Source: Alviniconcha marisindica (taxonomy: Eukaryota > Mollusca > Gastropoda > Provannidae). From it: a stretch of DNA of 64,000 nt. Both the position numbers and the translations under genes were made by a program. The stretch lies in contig JABMCL010002295.1 in assembly GCA_018857735.1 (NCBI GenBank), positions 1,936,001 through 2,000,000 of the forward strand, in the 5' to 3' direction. Positions 57,331 to 64,000 of the stretch are shown here, piece by piece (the stretch's first letter is position 1; each line of letters opens with the position of its first letter). Below the pieces are notes generated by a model that saw only the letters and a program-made list of their open reading frames with translations, made no database searches and was not told where the DNA came from.

Positions 57331-57336
57331 TTTATT
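57331..57336 (-). terminator. Candidate annexin poly(A) signal
   Basis: AATAAA on the - strand, about 40 nt after the stop codon. Would give a very short 3' UTR. Confidence 0.4.
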
Positions 57337-57375
57337 CCCAGCATGTCAGACTGTGAAGGGCGGGTGCGTTCACGT

Positions 57376-57501
57376 TTAGTTGCGGCCAACAATCGCCTGC
57401 AGCAGCTTCTTGAAGTTGAAGCTGGTGTCCTCCTGCAGCCATTTCCACAGGGTCTTCTTCGTCAGCTCCAGGAAGCACTGCTTGATCTGCACCATGTCGA
57501 T
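57376..57501 (-). CDS. Annexin terminal exon (end of repeat 4)
   Basis: Encodes [39 protein letters not shown] and RN, then TAA at 57378-57376. The family norm at the cap is G-DTSGDY; here it is E-DTSFNF, keeping the acidic Asp but not Gly-Asp. Confidence 0.95.
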   Translation of the reverse strand: MDMVQIKQCFLELTKKTLWKWLQEDTSFNFKKLLQAIVGRN

Positions 57502-57681
57502 CTGTGATCATGGAGCAAACAGCAGCAGTTTCTTACTCCCATTCAGAATAATGCCAGCCCTTCAGTCACAAGCACACTCTCACACGCACACATACACTTG
57601 ATCTGCACCATATCAATCTGTGGAGCAAACAGCATCAGTTTCTTACCCCCATTCAGAATAATGTCAGTCCTTCAGTCACAA

Positions 57682-57736
<55 letters not shown>

Positions 57737-57817
57737 ATCTGCACCATATCAATCTGTGGAGCAAACAGCATCAGTTTCTTACCCCCATTCAGAATAATGT
57801 CAATCCTTCAGTCACAA

Positions 57818-57852
<35 letters not shown>

Positions 57853-59945
57853 CAGAGTCATGTACACAAACACACACCTGCCCTCATTCTATTTCTGACA
57901 CCCCTCACCTCTGATCTAGAGACGATGATGCGTATGAGAGTGCGTTCATCTGTTCCCAGGCCCTTCATGGCCTTTTTCAGCTTCTCCGCAAAATACATGG
58001 GGCGACAACGGATGTTCATCACTGTGAATTAAGCAGACACAGAACAGTAAAACTCTTATCAACAACAAGGGTAATTTTATACACGGGGTGGCAACGGACA
58101 TTCATTACTGTCAATTAAGCAGACACAGAACAGTAAATCTCTTATCAACAACAAGGGTAATTTTATACACGGGGTGGCAACGGACATTCATTACTGTCAA
58201 TTAAGCAGACACAGAACAGTAAATCTCTTATCAACAACAAGGGTAATTTTATACACGGGGTGGCAACGGACATTCATTACTGTCAATTAAGCAGACACAG
58301 AACAGTCAATCTCTTATCAACAACAAGGGTAATTTTATACACGGGGTGGCAACAGACATTCATTACTGTCAATTAAGCAGACACAGAACAGTAAATCTCT
58401 TATCAACAACAAGGGTAATTTTATACACGGGGTGGCAATGGACATTCCTTACTGCTTAAGACACAGAACAGTAAATCTCTTATCAACAACAAGGGTAATT
58501 TTATACACGGGGTGGCAATGGACATTCATTACTGCTTAAGACACAGAACAGTAAATCTCTTTCCAACAACAAGGAAAAACCTTTTAACCTAAGTCTGGAG
58601 TGAAAAAATTAATAACTGCATGAAACAGCCCCAACAGAGTGTGTTGGTGCATTTTGATGGAAACTAACCACTTCCCACCTTGTTTATTGTTTTGCTTTTT
58701 CTCCCCTCACCTCACCCCCCATATTCACCTATATTCTCTTCCAAATACAAAATATTTGTATCACACTTATTTTTACGGTTTCATTGCATTAGATGTGACA
58801 TGCATCCCATGAGGGCCCATGGTGTAAAATCTAGGTTACCCTGCCCAGCATCACAACTGATTTGATACAGGCTTTGTACTGGGAGCCTGCTAAAAGAGGT
58901 GCTAAAACATGCATCTGTTTGACAACAGATTGGATAGTCATAATGGAGCAGGTAGGGGTGGCGATGGACTATGTTATAATATTGTACACGACTTAGCCCT
59001 ACCCTGACCCAAACCCTAATGCAGCTACCCATACACATGAACAAACACATGTGCATGAACACACACACACACAAAAACACACACACACACACAAAAACAC
59101 ACACACACACACACACACGCACATACACGTATGCATGCACACACACACACACACACACACGCACACACACACACACACAAACACACATACGCATGCACAC
59201 ACGCACACACACACATGCATGCACACACACACACACATACACACAAACACTCATGCACACACACAAACATGCATGACACACACACACGCCCTGTGAGTGA
59301 AGGAGGCATGTTACAGTGAAGGTGGGACTTACCAATGGCTCTGAGTCCAGCCTTGAAGTCACCTGATGTCTCCCTGTCCACACTGTTCAGGATGTCACGC
59401 TGAGTCAACTGAAAACCCCAATGATGACCTATACAATTTCTCAGCCAACTCAAATGGACAACAAAATCCAAAGATAAACTATACAATTTCTGTTAACTGA
59501 AACAGTCAACAAAATCAAAAGAAAAACTATACAATTTCCCAGTCAACTGAAACAGACAACAAAATCCAACGATGAACTATACAAATTTCAGCCAACTGAA
59601 ATGGATCACAAAACCCAAAGATAAACTACATAATTTTTCAGTCAACTGAAATGGACAAAACAAATCCAAAGATAAACTATATACTTTCTCAGTCAACTGA
59701 AATGGACAAAACAAATCCAAAGGTAAACTATATACTTTCTCAGTCAACTGAAATGGACAACAATATCCAAAGATGAACTATGCAATATCTGTCGACTAAA
59801 ATGGACAACAAAATCCAAAGATAAACTATACAATGTCTCAAAAGATAAATCTTTTTCATTCAGTTAATTTTTGTTTCATAAGCATTTGACTACATATCAT
59901 GTAACATGCATTATGCAAAGTGGAGAGAGAGGGGGGGGGGGGGGG

Positions 59946-60006
<61 letters not shown>

Positions 60007-62847
60007 AATGTGGTAACAATATGACAATAACAGGAAAGACACAAATACCTTCTGTTTTACAATGCAGAAGTATAGAAAGAAAGAAAAAAAATCCTCACCT
60101 TCACATACTCATTCCAGGTCTCTCTCATCTGGTAATAGTCCCTTGTAGCAAAGATGCGGATGAAGGTCTCCTCATCAGTACCCCAGCGATCCTCCCCAGC
60201 CTCAAAGAGCTGCTTGGCTTCACGGCAGGCCTTGGCATGATCGGCCAGCTTCTGGTAGTTCACTTGGAACATGCCTGTGCCCTCCTTGGTCTCTGGGTTC
60301 ATGATCTCCTCCACTGCGCTCTCAAGCCGATCCTTGGGAATCTCATAACGACCGCCCTGTTTGCAAAACATCAATGCCCCGGATACATACAAACACATCA
60401 TCAGAATGAATTATTTCATATTTGCCAGAATGTTTACCGTCCAATATTTGCCTCCAATATTTCCTGTCCACAGAAAGATAACAGGTGAGTGTACAACTGT
60501 TCTGAGCATTCAGTCTGGTGAACGAAGCTTTCGGAATCTCACTTTACATTTGTGGCTTTCAGCAGAGCACATAAACTGCACACACAAAAGAAGGAATCTC
60601 TGAACCAACAGATCAGTATGCACGCAGATGTAAAAAAAAAAAAAAAAAAAAAAGTGACCCTGACCCACTGATAAAAATGAAAAAAATTGTCACTTTCTTT
60701 AAGTCCAGTGGATAGCAAACAAGTATTCCTTGCTGAAATGCAAATTGGTTGATGACAAGTTTATCAGTATAAATGACTCCTCTTTTTTTCATCAAATGTA
60801 AATAACATGTGTCGAGAAATGAATCACATCTTTTCTTGTGATACAATGATATGAATGTTCCACCTTCTTCATATATGCACCATGACAACCATATTGACAT
60901 TTTATCATTTAAAGTCATGCTGAACTGAGGCATATAGCTTTAACTTTTCAGTTCAACAAAACACTTATTTCTACCATGTAAATGCACTCAGAAAGGTTTT
61001 TCAACTTACCTGACAAGCTGAAATCAGCAGACGTTTGAAGTCGCCACCAGTGTCATCCTCAATGTCTTTCTCAATCTTTGGTGTTTTTCCATGGTAGTGC
61101 TTGTTCAAAACTGAGAAGAAGAAAAAAAGCAACACTCTTTATCATAAACACCAAAGTGAGGAAAAAGTCCTTAAATACTGTGGTATTTTTGAGTGATGCA
61201 GTCTGGACAGAAGGGAAGATTTCCCCTTACCTGAGGGATAAACATTGCGTATCTCCTGGATCTGGGCGTTGGTTCTAGTCATCAGAATCTCTATCAGAGC
61301 TGCTTCATCTGTACCAGGACCCTAGAAGAAAAACCATTAAATGAAAAAATCTGATCCACACAGCAAGTTAATGTCAAACTGCACCAGTAAAGAACAACAT
61401 GTCACATTTCAAATGTGAAAAGATGATTACAGTGTTGATGATGATGATGAAGATGAAGAGGAGGACTAAAACTTGTAGAGCACTCCATATCCATATGCAA
61501 GTCATGCTCAAAGCACAGTCATGTCGTTCTTTGTTGCTTTCATGTCGTACTATTCTCTGCTCTTGAGCAGACTCACTGCGCACATGTCGCATGGTATTCC
61601 GAATGAGTGAAGAGACACAGTTAAAATTAAACTGCAGGTGAAAGCCTCTCAATATTCCCCAAGACCTTTCCCTCCGCATACACATAATGGAACCTTTCTC
61701 TTTTCCCCCCACTGTACTCACATAGATGGCCTCCTTGATACACCAAGCATCGTACTCTGCCGGTGAGACAAACAGGGCCATCACCAGCTCCTTGTAGTCG
61801 CCACTCAGCTCACTTTTGATGTCCTCAATCAGGTCCTATAAACAATGTGGGAGTCAGGCTAGCTTAATCTTACCAAAGACAGACTGCACCAAGATAGCAT
61901 AGTCCTTCTTACAATCTATTAACCCCTTCACTGCCCCAGCCTGTACAATTTCTGGCTTGAAAGATGCATTGATGTGCCTGAAAACAGTATATTTTCTGTT
62001 CTATAACACATGTACTTTCAATGCTACATGTTTTGATGAAATTCCTTTCACATGCCAGTGTGAAAAGAAAACAAAAAGGCTCAAGGGTTTATGATTTCAC
62101 ACTTTTATTGGTCGTTTTTCAAGTGACATCATGGCAGTGAAGGGGTTAAAAACAGCGAGAACAGACTTCAGTAACATGGCTTGGACTGAGCGGGCTTTTT
62201 TGTGATCGCCTGGATTGAAGGTCCTGTAAGCAATGTGGGGGTTAGGCTAGCTTAGTTTTACCAAAGACAGATTGCACAGTCCTTCTTACACATACACCAC
62301 AAAGTCTCACCAGAAAGACGATGCATTGTCATTAAGATGCTTCCAGCTTTGATGTTTTTTGGACTCCAAGGGAAGACACTACCTTTGGCAATAGTGCTTT
62401 GCAAACACAGCCCATATGTGGCTGGTAGAAATAAAACGAGACAGGATAGACTAATAAATTTTGTTTTTAGCTTCTCTTATTATCTGGTTACTTTTTAGCT
62501 TCTCTTATTACCTGGTGACATCTTTATCATATGATGTGTTAGTAATGATGCTATTTTTCTTTCTTTTTTTAAGACAATAAACACCTTTTAACATGTAACA
62601 CTGTATAATACCTTTACCATAATTATCATTATTGCTACCATAACCATCACTGAGGCACTTGCAGAATGACTTTAAGGAGTACTTTTCAATGTGTAATTCT
62701 AGCTTCAATAAACAAGGAGAAAAAGAAAGAAAGGAGAAATTAATTCACTTACTCTTCCGTACAACGTCTTGAACAATTTCTTCATTTCCTGTCGCTGGGA
62801 ATTGCAGCGAGTTGCCACAATGTGAATAACGGCATCGTCATTGGTTC
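57376..62847 (-). CDS. Annexin, 5'-partial, 8 exons
   Basis: Ca2+-dependent phospholipid-binding protein acting at membrane surfaces. Exons in transcription order: 62847-62753, 61835-61722, 61321-61231, 61110-61010, 60356-60099, 59408-59333, 58021-57909, 57501-57376; all GT-AG, continuous frame of 323 residues to TAA. Repeat 1 starts [15 protein letters not shown], repeat 2 [16 protein letters not shown], repeat 3 [17 protein letters not shown], repeat 4 [19 protein letters not shown]. Each has a GT-D/E loop (type II Ca2+ site) and an acidic cap about 40 residues on. The usual start of repeat 1 and any N-terminal tail are in exon(s) beyond 64000, so the subfamily cannot be named. Repeat 4 ends unusually ([18 protein letters not shown]). 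Four of its 3' splice sites show local junction duplications. Confidence 0.95.
57481..57860 (-). repeat. Three-copy duplication of the annexin last-exon 3' splice junction
   Basis: The native block cttgatctgcaccatgtcga|t-ctgtg... (57481) recurs at 57597 and 57734 as cttgatctgcaccatatcaa|t-ctgtgg, each followed by gagcaaacagcatcagtttc and a CA run. Each copy keeps 21 exon bases plus the AG. Confidence 0.95.
57692..57733. repeat. CA microsatellite
   Basis: (CA)n separating the junction copies. Confidence 0.95.
57909..58021 (-). CDS. Annexin exon: repeat 4, first half
   Basis: Encodes [20 protein letters not shown] and [17 protein letters not shown], the canonical repeat 4 start with MKGLGTD Ca2+ loop. 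Acceptor ttcacag, donor gtgagg. Confidence 0.96.
57998..58575 (-). repeat. Six-copy 86-bp array of decoy 3' splice junctions
   Basis: Native cATGGGGCGACAACGGATG..(58021 junction) recurs as cacggggtggcaacggacat starting at 58082, 58168, 58254, 58340, 58426 and 58506 (period 86, last 80). Each unit keeps about 26 bp matching the exon 5' end and an AG acceptor on the - strand. Confidence 0.95.
59058..59288. repeat. Long interrupted CA microsatellite
   Basis: About 230 bp of (CA)n with GCATGCA-type interruptions, 45 bp from the next annexin exon. It creates spurious Cys-Val and His-Thr open frames on both strands. Confidence 0.95.
59333..59408 (-). CDS. Annexin exon: repeat 3, second half
   Basis: Encodes [20 protein letters not shown] and GLRAI, with the ETSGDF acidic cap of repeat 3. 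Acceptor ttttcag, donor gtaagt. Confidence 0.95.
59401..59840 (-). repeat. ~40-60 bp tandem array, about 8 units, seeded at an annexin 3' splice site
   Basis: Units carry cagtcaactgaaatggacaa then aaatccaaagataaactata and caatttct. The native junction gagtcaa|ctgaaaa is the first unit; the - strand of most units reads ttcag|TTGACT, the native acceptor plus six exon bases. Confidence 0.9.
59931..60002. repeat. Poly-G plus GA microsatellite
   Basis: About 18 G (59931-59948) followed by (AG)n to 60002. Confidence 0.95.
60099..60356 (-). CDS. Annexin exon: end of repeat 2 linker and repeat 3, first half
   Basis: 86 codons, phase 0 both ends: [20 protein letters not shown] through [39 protein letters not shown] and [12 protein letters not shown]. 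The RWGTDEE loop is characteristic of annexin repeat 3. Confidence 0.96.
61010..61110 (-). CDS. Annexin exon: repeat 2, second half
   Basis: Encodes [20 protein letters not shown] and [13 protein letters not shown], with the DDTGGDF acidic cap. Donor gtaagt, acceptor ttctcag. Confidence 0.95.
61231..61321 (-). CDS. Annexin exon: repeat 2, first half
   Basis: Encodes [20 protein letters not shown] and [16 protein letters not shown] is the Ca2+-loop motif. Acceptor tcttctag. Confidence 0.96.
61722..61835 (-). CDS. Annexin exon: repeat 1, second half
   Basis: 38 codons, phase 0: [38 protein letters not shown]. Acceptor tttatag; its junction region is duplicated about 388 bp upstream in the intron. 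Confidence 0.95.
61829..62297 (-). repeat. Duplicated annexin 3' splice junction, split by a MITE
   Basis: caggtc|ctataaacaatgtggg (61829) and aaggtc|ctgtaagcaatgtggg (62218) continue in parallel through aggctagcttaRtYttaccaaagacagaYtgcac to cttcttaca. The intervening sequence includes the MITE at 61919-62149. Confidence 0.9.
61919..62149. mobile_element. piggyBac-like MITE with perfect 17-bp terminal inverted repeats
   Basis: TTAACCCCTTCACTGCC at 61919-61935 and its exact reverse complement GGCAGTGAAGGGGTTAA at 62133-62149. The TTAA at each end is the piggyBac-type target duplication. 231 bp, non-coding, so non-autonomous. Confidence 0.85.
62753..62847 (-). CDS. Annexin exon: repeat 1, first half (first exon in window)
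   Basis: Two bases completing Gly, then [20 protein letters not shown] and [11 protein letters not shown]. The upstream exon must end in the residues before GTND. Donor gtaagt, acceptor gttacag. Confidence 0.95.
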
Positions 62848-64000
62848 CTGTAACAAAGTCAGCAGTCCCAAGAAAAGCCATCATATGCCCATATATTTAC
62901 CTAAAATGCAGCCAATTTTTAACACTAACCATGTACATGTACTTTCTGTCTGAGGGCATCATCCTTTGCAAATTTGGACAAAGTGAAACTTTATATTTTT
63001 AGTTAAGAAGAAAAGCGTCCAAAAGAGACGAAACCTTGGTTTGATTTGGCTTGATTTATATTAGCATGCATGCCCAAATTGTGCCATGATTCTAAAATCA
63101 GACCCACTCTCTTGCTGCTGTCTATGAAACCTTCTTTTCCTTAAATGGAATGCCCTGATATAACCATAATGGTTGCCTGGGCGTAAAACACCAAGTTACT
63201 TACTTACCCTAAATGGAGAAAAAGGACTTGTAAAACAAAAGTATAGGGGACACCCCTGCCCCCCCTCCACCCCCACCCCAAACAACTTCCCTGATGAAGG
63301 ACCACCATCACATGAGACCCATCTCTCTCTAAAGATCACCTTTCTGACATCCTGTCATCCATACCTCCATCTCATTGAACCCCCTCACTGCAGACCAACC
63401 CTCCATTAAAACCACCCCATCTTTTTCCTTCTGTGTGATTGTCTGTCGGGAGGTTCCACAGGACCATGTTACAACAGAGTGTGCCAAATCTAAACACAAA
63501 AGCAACCCTATATGGCAGAAATAGAAACCAAAATGGGGTAAAGAGACAGCCTTTGAGGACACATTTGATAAATGGAAGTATGAAGGGGAAGATTTATGAA
63601 AAAACAGGTCCTCAAAGAGGAGTGTGTGGTCTCTTATCAGGGTGACCTTTCTTCTAGATAAGCAGCGTTGCAACAACCTGTAGATTTGCTATTGTCAGAG
63701 ATATGTGACGATAGAGTATAGGCCAAAACCCAAACCCAGGTACAGTTACCACCCTTTGTAACTGGTTCTGTGGCTAACTTCAAAATCTGATATAACAGCC
63801 TGACTCACATGAAGAAAGCATATTTGTAGTGCTTCTCCTTTGAGTGGAAAAATGACAGTGGGACGGGAATGACGTATGGCATAATAATGACGTGTTTTCT
63901 TTCTGACAACACTCTGTGGTATATAGTTCCTGCTGTTGATGGTGATGAACGACTGGGCAACAGAGCCAGTTCGACCCAAGGGAAATCTGTCCTCATTTCT
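62848..64000 (-). other. Annexin intron, upstream exon(s) outside the window
   Basis: No annexin N-terminal exon was recognised. Contains the SINE-like tail at 63175-63207. The open frames on both strands here show no motif. Confidence 0.55.
63175..63207 (+). repeat. SINE-like tail, forward orientation
   Basis: gcctgggcgtaaaacaccaa followed by (gttacttactta). Same tail as 31224-31252, in opposite orientation. Confidence 0.6.

Larger units (their letters stand above)
51218..57375. other. Intergenic region between convergent lectin and annexin genes
   Basis: Holds the decayed LINE and nested SINE (51650-52395), AATAAA at 53023 (+), small duplications (54663-54835), TG, G and CA runs, and a four-unit array at 56735-57175. 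TTTATT at 57331-57336 is an AATAAA signal on the - strand about 40 nt past the annexin stop. No further gene was recognised. Confidence 0.5.

Noticed and set aside
57998..58575. Regular repeats with constant period, superficially CRISPR-like
   Set aside because: Whole 86-bp units are repeated with no variable spacers, the DNA is eukaryotic, and the unit derives from an exon edge.
58781..59486. Long Cys-Val and His-Thr open frames on both strands
   Set aside because: They are translations of the CA microsatellite in an annexin intron.

Overview
The window is animal genomic DNA. Genes are split into many short exons with GT-AG introns, AT-rich introns carry abundant CA, TCTG and GA microsatellites, and several short dispersed repeat families appear more than once. 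Protein sequences look like those of a lophotrochozoan, and the repeat style (AATAATAATGG-headed repeats, tails like GGGCGTAAAACACCAA, a 5S-rRNA-like SINE with a CTTTGGATGAGAC core) fits a gastropod mollusc. The species is not determined; this is inference.

Three protein genes are supported. (1) 291-26089, + strand: the 3' part of a MASK/ANKHD1/ANKRD17 orthologue in 21 coding exons. The reconstructed frame is open throughout (about 2,003 codons) and contains a Gln-rich linker, the second ankyrin block (10 repeats), a basic coiled segment, a KH domain with a GRGG loop, and a long disordered C-terminal region. The first ankyrin block lies upstream of the window. (2) 30450-51217, + strand: a complete single-pass type I membrane C-type lectin receptor in 7 exons, 508 residues. 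It has a signal peptide, one long-form C-type lectin domain, a Thr-rich stalk, a transmembrane helix and a 220-residue cytoplasmic tail with several tyrosine motifs, ending in an ITAM-like pair. (3) 62847-57376, - strand: an annexin lacking only its first exon(s), with four annexin repeats in 8 exons. Genes 2 and 3 are convergent.

Layout: 1-290 intron; 291-26089 MASK; 26090-30449 intergenic, with a 92-bp duplication and dispersed repeats; 30450-51217 lectin, with a 10-kb first intron holding a candidate solo LTR and a tRNA-derived SINE, and a 2-kb degenerate minisatellite after exon 4; 51218-57375 intergenic, with a decayed LINE 3' end split by a 5S-rRNA-like SINE; 57376-62847 annexin; 62848-64000 annexin intron.

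The most unusual signal is a recurring mutation pattern. At four annexin 3' splice sites and one MASK 5' splice site, the junction together with adjacent exon bases has been copied into the neighbouring intron, once as a six-fold array of decoy acceptors. Two lectin 3' splice sites are also preceded by local tandem repeats. A perfect 17-bp terminal-inverted-repeat, TTAA-flanked (piggyBac-like) MITE lies between the two copies of one such junction. The second point of interest is the ITAM-like tail of the lectin receptor. No functional link between the three genes is apparent; they look like ordinary genomic neighbours.
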